Positions 16,988 to 24,981 of a DNA stretch of 64,000 nt are shown piece after piece (within the stretch, counting starts at the first letter, position 1; every line of letters begins with the position of its first letter). Origin of the DNA: a virus; the IMG/VR virus record IMGVR_UViG_3300017917_003766, positions 1 through 64,000 of that record; one strand, 5' to 3'. A program made the position numbers and the translations under genes. Under the pieces are notes generated by a model. It had not been told where the DNA came from, did no database searches, and was given only the letters and a program-made list of their open reading frames with translations.

Positions 16988-17181
16988 TTGATTCCTCTTT
17001 GCCTTCTAATATCGTTAAGAACCTTTTCTTTATCTTTTTTATAACACACAACGACTACACCAGTGCAGTATTTGCATACTGGAGCTGATCCAGCCTGCGC
17101 AAAAGGACTTGCATACATTGATCTATCTGATTGTTCAGTTCCACATTCAGTGCAAAGACCTATAACATCATCGTTTGACAT
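16984..17181 (-). CDS. Small zinc-ribbon protein
   Basis: 65 residues with two Cys pairs (CTECG and CKYC), the spacing of a zinc ribbon. Overlaps both the primase 3' end and the DnaE start. Possibly a replication accessory factor by position; not recognised. Confidence 0.55.
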   Translation of the reverse strand: MSNDDVIGLCTECGTEQSDRSMYASPFAQAGSAPVCKYCTGVVVVCYKKDKEKVLNDIRRQRGIN

Positions 17182-18370
17182 CGTTATCCTTTATTGTTTT
17201 ATAAGCGAATCTTATAGGAGATGGAGATGATTGCTCGCTTGTTTCTATAAACTTATCTCCAACCTTAACCCATTTATTTCTTTTTTCAAGAGAACAATTT
17301 CCACATCCTACACCAACTGCGTTTGCTCTTTCGCAGGTATACGGCCTGCCGCCAATACCAATCTCTCTTCTTCTGATCCAGTCGGTAATATGTGCACTGG
17401 ATTTTTCAAAATTATAGTCGTCACAATTGCTGAGTATTTCATGTAGATATTTAATTGAGTCAACATTATAGGTCAATATAGAGCACAAAAACAACCTGGC
17501 TTCGTGCTCCAATTTCCTTGTATTAATCGCTTGTTCATGTAGTCTTTTTATTGAAGGACAATTCTTCCATAGATTTTCTTTTTCAAATGATTTTTGTTTT
17601 TCATTAAAAGCTTTTAGCTTACTAGATCCATATTTATTAAAGGATTCTAAAAAATCTTTTGGCTTAGTCTTTTCTTCTTCTATCTGATAAATGAACTGCC
17701 TATACCATTCATTAGCGGTATATGAAAACTCTTGTTCTTTCACTTCATTATCTTGTGGCTTGGAACAATATTCCAAAATAGAATCTATACCAGAATAAAA
17801 GATATCTCTTGGAATTAAATTTTTATACAAACCAGTAGACTGATGTTTTGATCCTGGTAAACGCCACATTCTTCTCATATCATAAACGGCAAAGTCCAAA
17901 GATTCTATTAGATATTTTTCTTTTATTTTTGTAGCGATGTATCTAAATATTTTAGGTAGTTCATTTGTCGGATTAATACCAAGAGAAACAGCTTCACATT
18001 CTATGTGAAACCCCTTTTTGCCGGTAAAGTATATTAGAATAGACTGTTCTGGAATATATTTAAGTAAATATTCATAAAGAAATTTTACCTCATTATAACA
18101 TTTCACTATATCTTCATTGTCTAAATCAAAATATAAAGAACCCAAACGAATGCAGTTTTCTATATCTTTTGAATTATAGTGCCAAACAGATGTATATAAA
18201 CCAGTATTATTATGTTGACTTCTGTACTGATCAATGTCAGAAATGTTATAGAATAAAGGATCATCACCAATCTTATCTCTTATAACTCTATTTAAAGATG
18301 GGACAAATCTCGCTACTTCAACATATTTCCATTGATTTAAAAACTTTGTTTCGTCATTTGGAAGCCTCAT
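17168..18370 (-). CDS. AEP-type primase/primase-polymerase
   Basis: 400 residues. LYFDLDNED holds D82 and D84, the catalytic DxD of the archaeo-eukaryotic primase fold; GKKGFHIECE adds H122 (sxH motif), and MRRMWRLPGSKH the basic motif. The C-terminal part (CERANAVGVGCGNC and an earlier CPSIKRL) has four Cys like the Fe-S/zinc primase C-terminal domain. Likely makes primers for DnaE. Overlaps the 57-residue gene before it (ATGA). Confidence 0.85.
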   Translation of the reverse strand: MRLPNDETKFLNQWKYVEVARFVPSLNRVIRDKIGDDPLFYNISDIDQYRSQHNNTGLYTSVWHYNSKDIENCIRLGSLYFDLDNEDIVKCYNEVKFLYEYLLKYIPEQSILIYFTGKKGFHIECEAVSLGINPTNELPKIFRYIATKIKEKYLIESLDFAVYDMRRMWRLPGSKHQSTGLYKNLIPRDIFYSGIDSILEYCSKPQDNEVKEQEFSYTANEWYRQFIYQIEEEKTKPKDFLESFNKYGSSKLKAFNEKQKSFEKENLWKNCPSIKRLHEQAINTRKLEHEARLFLCSILTYNVDSIKYLHEILSNCDDYNFEKSSAHITDWIRRREIGIGGRPYTCERANAVGVGCGNCSLEKRNKWVKVGDKFIETSEQSSPSPIRFAYKTIKDNDVKR

Positions 18371-18540
18371 GGAATATTGGTCTTCCCACTCTCGTAATTA
18401 TAATTCCAAATAACAAACTTATTACTGGTATTCATATGGTCGTTATAAGATCTATAGTAGATAGACTCTTCAATATACCTCTCTAAAGAAGATAATATTG
18501 AAAGTCTTTTTTGGATAACATCATTTTGGCTGCTCGTCAT
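18367..18540 (-). CDS. 57-residue hypothetical protein
   Basis: MTSSQNDVIQKRLSILSSLE..., ending NYESGKTNIP. Starts inside the end of the HD gene and its TGA overlaps the primase ATG, a translational-coupling arrangement. Helical by composition, no family. Confidence 0.6.
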   Translation of the reverse strand: MTSSQNDVIQKRLSILSSLERYIEESIYYRSYNDHMNTSNKFVIWNYNYESGKTNIP

Positions 18541-19207
18541 TTGGTCTCCACCTATATTCCATTATAGCTTCACCGTCAACAATATTGTGCAGCTTTGAAG
18601 CGATATTATCTGCTAAATGCACTATCATCTCAGCGTGTGTCGTTGGCATTGTTTCTGGTATTGGCGACCATGGACCAAGATGGCATCTAATCAATCTCAA
18701 AATTGATTGTATCGTATCTTCATCTACATAAAGAGTTGTTGAAGAACTCTCTGATGTATATTTTTTATCCTCATCTATACACCAACTTATGAATTTATCT
18801 ACGGTATAAGGATGAAATGGATCATATGAGCATTCGTTAGATTTACCGTCTCTTTTGCCCTTAGTAACATCATGTAAAAGCGACGCAGCATAAACGACAT
18901 CCCTTTCTTGCACATCAAGGACATAGGAATCAGATATTATTTTTGCTGCCCTTACGACTCTTTTGGTATGAAGAACATTTCCGCCAACTCCATGTTCATC
19001 TATCGGATGATATTTACCAGAAAAGCTAGATGGTATTTTCCAAAAATCATCTGCCTTAAGAAGTACAGATCTAACAAAGCTTTTTAAATGAGTAGAAGAT
19101 ATAAGATTTATTTCATCTATTAGATCTTTTAAAATAGCATTTTCTTCATTATTTTTAAAATAAATATTCTCATCTAATAACTCGTCTAATATAGTTTTTT
19201 TTGTCAT
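18521..19207 (-). CDS. HD-domain phosphohydrolase
   Basis: 228 residues from ATG at 19205-19207; a TTG 12 nt upstream is possible. HTKRVVRAAKII and AASLLHDVTKG carry the H...HD metal motif; VHLADNIASKL supplies the final Asp. HD phosphohydrolases of this layout act on nucleotides or cyclic nucleotides. In this nucleotide-metabolism region a dNTP or signalling role is plausible; which cannot be told. Confidence 0.8.
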   Translation of the reverse strand: MTKKTILDELLDENIYFKNNEENAILKDLIDEINLISSTHLKSFVRSVLLKADDFWKIPSSFSGKYHPIDEHGVGGNVLHTKRVVRAAKIISDSYVLDVQERDVVYAASLLHDVTKGKRDGKSNECSYDPFHPYTVDKFISWCIDEDKKYTSESSSTTLYVDEDTIQSILRLIRCHLGPWSPIPETMPTTHAEMIVHLADNIASKLHNIVDGEAIMEYRWRPNDEQPK

Positions 19208-19209
19208 TC

Positions 19210-19386
19210 TTATTCCCAACTAGGACCGTGTTTTTTTTTGAGCATATCATATTCTTTGTTCACAAGATATTGAACAAATTTTGCTGGATCAATAAATCCA
19301 GTCAGTTGACTCATTTCATTTATTTTCCAAGTTTGTTCTTTCGTAAATAAAATACCGAGTTTAAAATCATTGTACTTTTTTGACAT
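19210..19386 (-). CDS. 58-residue hypothetical protein
   Basis: MSKKYNDFKLGILFTKEQTW... The stop (TAA) lies 3 nt from the HD gene start; the ATG overlaps the nuclease-like gene's end. Helix-rich, no family. Confidence 0.6.
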   Translation of the reverse strand: MSKKYNDFKLGILFTKEQTWKINEMSQLTGFIDPAKFVQYLVNKEYDMLKKKHGPSWE

Positions 19387-20161
19387 CTTTCCAACCTTTC
19401 CACTTAGAGCATGGCTTATCGAAAGGACACTTTTTGCAGTACCAGGTTAACCCTCTTCTTGGGACAAAGGCTTGTTCGTCAACTATTTCTTCAGTCCAAA
19501 ACTCTAAGGCTGTTATATCTTCATCCTGTATTTCATATTCTTGAAAAGATATTTTTGGTTGAGCAAAATCTATATAGCCGAATTTTGTTTGTTTAACTTT
19601 TGCCGGGTTTTTAAACACATAGGCGTGTTTCATCGCTGCAAAATCAACCTCATACATATTTTGATGACTATCTTTATAGTTAAATAAAAATTTAATTACG
19701 TAATATTTTTTACTTTTTGCCAAAATTACATCAAACGTATACTTTAATTTTGCCCTTCTGCCAACTGGAACTATACATTCGTCGTTAATGGATATCGGAA
19801 TATAATCTTTATCGCTAAAGTTTTTGTGAAAAGACAATAGTATCGAAGCCGCCTTTGTGGTTAAACTAGCGTTGTTACCATAGGCGCTTTCATGTTTTTC
19901 GGTTATGATATCGTAATGAGATATGTCCTCAGAGAACCATAGTTTTTCCCATCTATTTAACAGCGATGCATAAGAGGGGGCATAACCACCTTGTTTTTTA
20001 TAAAAAAAGTAATAAATAATATCTTTTATAGTGTTTTCAAATCGTTCAGACACAAGATCTCTACCTTGTATTTTTTCAAGAAGATTATCCTCATGTCTAT
20101 ATTTATATAATAGTGCGCATGTTTGATAGTCTTTTATTGATTTAGGGTTAACTAGTTTCAT
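19367..20161 (-). CDS. Cas4/RecB-like nuclease, probably divergent
   Basis: 264 residues. N-terminal SIKDYQTCALLYKYRH resembles the first Cys motif of Cas4-like PD-(D/E)XK proteins, and the C-terminus CKKCPFDKPCSKW gives three more Cys. The central catalytic D...E-x-K is not clear: YYVIKFLFNYK stands where DYKTG would be, so catalysis may be lost. Could be a structural or recombination partner of the RecB-like protein. Ends at the ATG of the DnaB-like gene's neighbour. Confidence 0.6.
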   Translation of the reverse strand: MKLVNPKSIKDYQTCALLYKYRHEDNLLEKIQGRDLVSERFENTIKDIIYYFFYKKQGGYAPSYASLLNRWEKLWFSEDISHYDIITEKHESAYGNNASLTTKAASILLSFHKNFSDKDYIPISINDECIVPVGRRAKLKYTFDVILAKSKKYYVIKFLFNYKDSHQNMYEVDFAAMKHAYVFKNPAKVKQTKFGYIDFAQPKISFQEYEIQDEDITALEFWTEEIVDEQAFVPRRGLTWYCKKCPFDKPCSKWKGWKDVKKVQ

Positions 20162-21621
20162 TATGAAAAGTCTCCATTGTTTAATAGATCGTCAAGTATT
20201 GACGATGCATCATAAGATGCGGAAGTAACCATTTCGTATTCTTCATAAGTTTTTTTGGAATCTACATATCTAACAAGGGGTGGTTCATAAGAAAATGTAG
20301 ATCCAGTTATTCTATTTTTTGGTATTTGCAGCTGCATAATGTTTTCGTCTTCTGAATCGTCTCCGCTTATTAGTTTCTTTTCTGTAATAAAAATAGTTAC
20401 TGCACACTTCTGCTGGATAGCCAAGGATCCGCCAGTATCTGATTGAAGAACAACTTCTCTTCTTTCTTTCATTCTATTTGAGTTCTCTTGAGCTGTTATA
20501 ATCAACACGCAATTCATATCTCTTGCAAGCTTTTCTAGGCGAACCATCATCTCTTCAAACTCACCCCATCTAGCTTTACCCTTAGATCTCGTAAACATTG
20601 ACTGTATTGTATCAATTACGATAACATCTGGTATATGTTGATTTTGAAGAAGAATTTCTCTCAACCATTTCTCTAAGTCTTCGAAATACGGAGTGTCTGG
20701 GTCGTGCTTGACCATCAGGCGATCACCCCACTGAACGAGCTTGTTCATAAACATATTGATGTATTTGCTTTTATCTTCATCGTTCCAATTTGACACTTCT
20801 GCATATACATTTCGGCCAATAATCTGAGTCATAAGTATTTTTTCCCAGTGACTTCTTGCTTCTTCAAAGTTAATATACAAAGCTCTATAGCCATTATCTA
20901 GCCAATTATTGACAAGGCATTTGGCAAACGTGCTTTTACCCTTGCCAGAAGCTGCAATTATTGCATGGACAGAACCTCTATAAAAGCCTCCGTCATTAGT
21001 GTAACCCATAGCTCTATTTAGCGACTTATATTGCGTTGGCAGAAAGTCTGGCGTGTCTAATAGTGAGTCTATTTTTTCAATAATTTCTTTAGCTGTCACT
21101 ACGCCATCATAAGGATTATAGTTAATTTGATTTTCTAAAGTAGTTATTTCAATAGCTAGTGATGTCATCTTGGACAAGTCTTCTTCTGACTTTAATCCCT
21201 TTTGACTTAAAATAAATTCTAATTCTTTAAGAAGATTTCTTTGTTTGATTTTATTATATTTATGTTTGATTACTTTTGTTACTGCTTCTGGGGTTGATAA
21301 TTCCATTGAACCAAGAGCGCTCATCATTAAGTCAACACCATGTTGACCACTTAATGCTTCATATAGGTCGCTTTCTGATTGCATCCAACTCTTAAAAGCA
21401 ACTGGATCAACAACGTCTAATTCAGTAGATGTTGAATATGATATTAAGGCTTTATAAAATTCATTTATTCCGTTTTGGCCTTCTAAAATACCAACCATTT
21501 CAGGTTGAAGATTATCCTTGAAAAAAGATATTGCCCCCTGCTGCCTAAATGACAGAGCAAATATCTGATATTCTATTGGATAGATATCCGATATTGGCTG
21601 AATAACGCTGCTATCGGTCAT
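20161..21621 (-). CDS. DnaB-like replicative helicase
   Basis: 486 residues. Walker A AASGKGKST at ~223-231, Walker B DVIVIDTIQS, and an N-terminal ~150-residue helical domain. The RecA-like core with QSDTGGSLAIQQKC fits the DnaB/gp41 group. Unwinds DNA at the fork together with the DnaE and primase of this module. No in-frame CGG. Confidence 0.9.
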   Translation of the reverse strand: MTDSSVIQPISDIYPIEYQIFALSFRQQGAISFFKDNLQPEMVGILEGQNGINEFYKALISYSTSTELDVVDPVAFKSWMQSESDLYEALSGQHGVDLMMSALGSMELSTPEAVTKVIKHKYNKIKQRNLLKELEFILSQKGLKSEEDLSKMTSLAIEITTLENQINYNPYDGVVTAKEIIEKIDSLLDTPDFLPTQYKSLNRAMGYTNDGGFYRGSVHAIIAASGKGKSTFAKCLVNNWLDNGYRALYINFEEARSHWEKILMTQIIGRNVYAEVSNWNDEDKSKYINMFMNKLVQWGDRLMVKHDPDTPYFEDLEKWLREILLQNQHIPDVIVIDTIQSMFTRSKGKARWGEFEEMMVRLEKLARDMNCVLIITAQENSNRMKERREVVLQSDTGGSLAIQQKCAVTIFITEKKLISGDDSEDENIMQLQIPKNRITGSTFSYEPPLVRYVDSKKTYEEYEMVTSASYDASSILDDLLNNGDFS

Positions 21622-22262
21622 GATACTTCTTTCTGCTCTTCATTTTTTTGTATAAATCTTTTCTTCTTTTGTTATACTTTTTTTTCTGTTCTTGATAATA
21701 TTTATTATCTTTAACGCTTTTCTTAGTAAAACTCTGCTTCGTTTCTGGTTCTGCGTTTCTTACGGCTTCAAGTATTCTATCATAAACAGCTTCTTCCGTG
21801 AGAAGATCATTGTATCGAAAAACAATTAAAACTATTCCCAGCTGTTTACATTTTTCTATTTTCTTTTTATCTCTTTCAACTGCTTGTTCAAAATCGTACT
21901 TTGATTCATAAAATCTTTGGGTATAGTAAAAATGTTGTCTTCCGATGGAATTCTGCGGCTATCTTATATGCTGGACAATAAACATCAAGCTTTAGTCTAT
22001 CACCAATATGGTGTTCGTTGACTATCTTTTGACCAGGAAGAAGCTTTTTCATGGCGTGAGTTAGTGCCGCTTGTCCTCTAGATGATTTCTTTTTTTGCTC
22101 TTTAATCCAATTAAGGCCAAGAGAAGAGATCTTTTTATTTAATTCTTTATAAGATATATTAATCTCTTTTGCTATTTCAGCAAGAGAAAAATCAGAATCA
22201 AAGAGAAGATCTATTAAAAATAAATCATCTTCTTTGTCAATTTTTATATGTTTTTTTGTCAT
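21611..22262 (-). CDS. Vsr/DUF559-like nuclease with N-terminal HTH, one recoding site
   Basis: 216 residues with +1 reading of CGGA at 21941-21944 (Gly107). Residues ~1-60 contain an HTH-like segment (FSLAEIAKEINISYKELN). LKLDVYCPAYKIAAEFHGRQHF spans the site and gives the Vsr/DUF559 pattern D...E-F-x-G-x-x-H; the family Gly after His is the recoded residue. The C-terminal part (AVERDKKK... and a Lys-rich end) also matches. Without recoding the protein stops shortly after EFH. Likely a site-specific or homing-type nuclease. Its stop overlaps the ATG of the helicase gene. Confidence 0.85.
21941..21944 (-). other. Recoding site CGGA (Vsr/DUF559-like)
   Basis: TTC CAT then C-GGA AGA CAA CAT. 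Restores AAEFHGRQHF. Gly107. Confidence 0.9.
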
Positions 22263-22920
22263 TAAATGCTGCTTTATCTAAAGATTTTTTCTTGGAAAAA
22301 CTAATAACTTTTCCTAAATCTAAAATAGATAAATCAAATTTCTCCCATATTTTATGGGCTAAACCAGCTGAAAGAATTGGACAATCTAATATAACCATAT
22401 CGCTTTTATGCTTTACGGCATCGATTGATGCACATATGTCATCTAACTTATCATAGAAATTGTTATACGATACATATATATGAGCTGCTGGTAATCCTAG
22501 CATTTTTGCAACATACTTTTTTTCGTTGAAAGAAACTATAATAAAAGGAGTATTCTTTATATAGAATTCAACAAAAGAATTAAATACAAATTCATTAGAA
22601 TGATAATAGTTTTCTAGTGTTGAACTATTAAAGTAAATAGAATCATCTTCAAATATAGATAGATTTAATTCCTCTTCTTTTTCTGCCGAGTACACAAAAG
22701 ATGATGGCACACCTCTCATATATGAAGAATCTTTTATTGAAAAAGACTTTTTAATATCTTCTATAAATTCAACTGGAATATCTTTTTCATTTTTTGAACT
22801 CATAGCAAGCAGTGTAGTTTTTGGAAAAGATACATAAGCATATCGCCCTCTACCAAGCATTTTTTTGGTTAGAGTTTGTATCGTTTGCGTTTGAGTTGCT
22901 ATCTTGGTTTTACTTTTCAT
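22237..22920 (-). CDS. GT-D-fold (DUF1792-like) glycosyltransferase
   Basis: 227 residues from ATG at 22918-22920, chosen for the GGAGTGT site just before it. SFVEFYIKNTPFIIVSF and the following YDKLDDICASI and SDMVILDCPILSAGLAHKIW resemble the GT-D group found in surface-glycan clusters. Partner of the GT2 gene it overlaps upstream. Acceptor unknown. Confidence 0.6.
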   Translation of the reverse strand: MKSKTKIATQTQTIQTLTKKMLGRGRYAYVSFPKTTLLAMSSKNEKDIPVEFIEDIKKSFSIKDSSYMRGVPSSFVYSAEKEEELNLSIFEDDSIYFNSSTLENYYHSNEFVFNSFVEFYIKNTPFIIVSFNEKKYVAKMLGLPAAHIYVSYNNFYDKLDDICASIDAVKHKSDMVILDCPILSAGLAHKIWEKFDLSILDLGKVISFSKKKSLDKAAFNDKKTYKN

Positions 22921-22921
22921 A

Positions 22922-23635
22922 TCACACTCCAAAATTTCCCCAGCTAATAAGAGCTGGATTTTGATCTATTATTGACTCTATATGTTTAATGTTATGAAAC
23001 TCTCCTCCATCAAGAGTTGAGTATCTTTGATATTTTATATTTTTATCTTCATCTCTTTGATATCCCATATGTTTCATTATTAGACCAGAATTTAACCAGT
23101 AATTCCTCTGTCTAATCCAATCTAATACATAAGACGGCTCAGAACCACAAGCCAATCTCCTGTTTAGAAAACCTCCATTTTCTTTAAATCTAAAGATTCT
23201 AGAACTATTTCCTGGAGCCCATAGTTTATCTTGCCTATATTGAGTTTCATTCCACATGTGATAAAACTTGACATTAACTACATCAAATTCTGATCTATTT
23301 AATATCTCTTTGATATTTAGATTTTCTAGATCATCTTTTCTATACAACATCTCGTCACAATCAATAGCAACAATCCAGTCTCCAACTTTAGCGTGTTCGG
23401 ATAAATTACCCCAGGCAAATGCCCTAAGTTGCCCCTCATGCTTTGCGAATAGGGGTTCTGGTGTTTGATACGTTTTGCAATATTGACTAGCTATCTTAAG
23501 CGTATCATCATCAGAACAATCGTCGGTAAATATAATTCCGTCAACTTGATTTGAAAGCCTTTGAAGAACCTGCTCAAGGTATCTACCTTGTTCATTTTTG
23601 CCTACCATTTGGGCAAAAATTTTATTGTTTATCAT
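22922..23635 (-). CDS. GT2 family glycosyltransferase
   Basis: 237 residues. DGIIFTDDCSDDDTLKIA and VAIDCDEMLYR are the nucleotide-sugar and DxD motifs. Start preceded by AGGAAA and, 20 nt further upstream, by a perfect inverted repeat. Forms a pair with the GT-D-like gene downstream. Confidence 0.85.
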   Translation of the reverse strand: MINNKIFAQMVGKNEQGRYLEQVLQRLSNQVDGIIFTDDCSDDDTLKIASQYCKTYQTPEPLFAKHEGQLRAFAWGNLSEHAKVGDWIVAIDCDEMLYRKDDLENLNIKEILNRSEFDVVNVKFYHMWNETQYRQDKLWAPGNSSRIFRFKENGGFLNRRLACGSEPSYVLDWIRQRNYWLNSGLIMKHMGYQRDEDKNIKYQRYSTLDGGEFHNIKHIESIIDQNPALISWGNFGV

Positions 23636-23653
23636 AATTTTCCTAACATAAGG

Positions 23654-23697
23654 AAAGAGAGATGGCGCTGATCACACTACCAGCGCCATCTCTCTTT
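23654..23697 (-). terminator. Perfect 17-bp inverted repeat, terminator or operator
   Basis: Arms AAAGAGAGATGGCGCTG (23654-23670) and its exact complement (23681-23697) enclose a 10-base loop. In the minus direction only TTT follows, a weak tract. It lies between the 60-residue gene and the GT2 start, so it may end the upstream message or protect the downstream one. Confidence 0.6.
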
Positions 23698-23709
23698 GGC
23701 GAATAATAA

Positions 23710-23892
23710 TTAGATTTCCAACATTTCTCTAACTTCGACTGCAGAAATACGCTCTACATCTGTATTTGTAGAGAGAATCTCACCCTTAACATTCTTACGT
23801 CCAAGAGCAATCTTTTCTGCATCAGCCTTATTCTTTGCTTTAACCAAGAATGAGGTTGTGACTTCAAAGTAGTTGAACTTATTATCTGACAT
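23710..23892 (-). CDS. 60-residue protein
   Basis: MSDNKFNYFEVTTSFLVKAK..., shares the pattern 'xSFLVKAKNKADAEKIA...G...' with the N-terminus of the metallophosphoesterase at 51470-52657. Start chosen because the sigma70-type promoter at 23934-23962 lies just upstream; a longer reading would begin inside the -10 box. Small, monocistronic between two hairpins. Function unknown. Confidence 0.7.
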   Translation of the reverse strand: MSDNKFNYFEVTTSFLVKAKNKADAEKIALGRKNVKGEILSTNTDVERISAVEVREMLEI

Positions 23893-23933
23893 ATTTTTTC
23901 CTTTATGAGTGTAGTGGTTAATTACGAGAACCA

Positions 23934-23962
23934 ATTATACATAAGTATGAGAAAAAAATCAA
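23934..23962 (-). promoter_or_regulatory. Sigma70-type promoter
   Basis: TTGATT, 17-nt spacer, TATAAT on the minus strand, 41 nt before the ATG of the 60-residue gene. The best vegetative-type promoter in the window. Confidence 0.75.
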
Positions 23963-23971
23963 CTTGTGCCA

Positions 23972-24017
23972 CAAAAAAAGATATCCCCCCCAGCAATATC
24001 TACTGGAGGGGATACCC
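23972..24017 (-). terminator. Rho-independent terminator
   Basis: Stem of about 14 bp (GGTATCCCCTCCAG with its partner) and a run of seven T in the minus direction. Ends the MSMEG_6728-like gene's message. Confidence 0.85.
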
Positions 24018-24040
24018 TAGCAACGGTTTCCGAACTTTCT

Positions 24041-24049
24041 ATTATAGCA
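24041..24049 (-). promoter_or_regulatory. Extended -10-like box TGCTATAAT
   Basis: Lies 15 nt after the stop of the MSMEG_6728-like gene and just before the terminator at 23972-24017. A start here would make an RNA of ~60 nt ending at that terminator. Same layout as near 958 and 31649. Confidence 0.35.
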
Positions 24050-24063
24050 GATTTCCGTACTAC

Positions 24064-24549
24064 CTACACAACTATTTCTTTTTGTACTGGCCAATAATAT
24101 GGAGTTATTTCATTAGGTTTTTTGTTTTGAGCTTCTGCCGTAGACATAGCTTCTTTTACTTCATTAATCAAAACAAGATCTTCTTTAAAGAAAGGGAAAT
24201 AATATTCCCAATCCTTTTTTAACAAATTTGCCCTATGGGATCTATGAAGACTTTCATTACCAAACCACGATGGGAGTTTAGCTTCTATTAACAAATTTTC
24301 GAACTGCATGGTGTTTTTATATCCTCTTTTTATCCATTCCTGTATTGTATAGTTTTGATATACCTGCAGAGCTGCTTCATAACCCTGCCACATTAAAGTA
24401 ACAGGATGATTTCTCCAACCTTTTGATTGGGTTCTACCCAACAAAATATTTAATACTTGAAATGTTTCGACTCTTTGTTTTCCAAGTCTTTTTGAATCAA
24501 GTACTTCAACAGATTTTTTAAAATCTGCATAAGGCAGAAAGGTCTGCAT
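24064..24549 (-). CDS. MSMEG_6728-family protein (pyrimidine-dimer glycosylase-like)
   Basis: 161 residues. MQTFLPYADFKKSVEVLDSK, then RLGKQRVETFQVL and WRNHPVTLMWQGYE, the MSMEG_6728/Pyr_excise signature related to T4 endonuclease V. Family members are common in Actinobacteria. Proposed role: repair glycosylase for UV damage. No in-frame CGG. Confidence 0.8.
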   Translation of the reverse strand: MQTFLPYADFKKSVEVLDSKRLGKQRVETFQVLNILLGRTQSKGWRNHPVTLMWQGYEAALQVYQNYTIQEWIKRGYKNTMQFENLLIEAKLPSWFGNESLHRSHRANLLKKDWEYYFPFFKEDLVLINEVKEAMSTAEAQNKKPNEITPYYWPVQKEIVV

Positions 24550-24555
24550 TGTGCT

Positions 24556-24951
24556 TTACTTTTTAAACTCTGTCCAGGTCTTATCGCCTACACCATAGTA
24601 TTCTCTGGCAAGGCCTGCAGCAACAATGTCAGCATTGAGACAGTTGCCACCTTCATCCCAGACCTTTGCTAGCACTCTACCATACTTTTCGTTCTTATCT
24701 ATAATAGTTTCAATCTTAACTTGATGATTGGCACGTGTTAGCCACTGGTCTGTAAATTCTTTTGCGGCCAATCCTTTCTGCTTTTCTTCGGCGTTAGAAG
24801 TACGGCTTTCGGGTGTATTAACGCCGTACAAACGCACTCTGCCCTTCTTAAGGGTATCAAAACCAAGATCTATAACGATATCAAATGTATCGCCATCTAC
24901 TACTTTCTTGACTTCTGCGTTGTATATCCATGGATTTAATTTATCTGTCAT
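24556..24951 (-). CDS. Staphylococcal nuclease-like (SNase)
   Basis: 131 residues. VVDGDTFDIVIDLGF (D21), VRLYGVNTPE (R40, E48) and KYGRVLAKVW (R92) reproduce the SNase catalytic set. No signal peptide, so it acts in the cytoplasm, for example on host DNA or RNA. Ribosome site GAGGAG precedes the ATG. Divergent from the Dcm gene only by a short spacer containing TATACTATAAT. Confidence 0.85.
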   Translation of the reverse strand: MTDKLNPWIYNAEVKKVVDGDTFDIVIDLGFDTLKKGRVRLYGVNTPESRTSNAEEKQKGLAAKEFTDQWLTRANHQVKIETIIDKNEKYGRVLAKVWDEGGNCLNADIVAAGLAREYYGVGDKTWTEFKK

Positions 24952-24981
24952 AATAGTTCTCCTCGTTTAAAATTTTGTATA

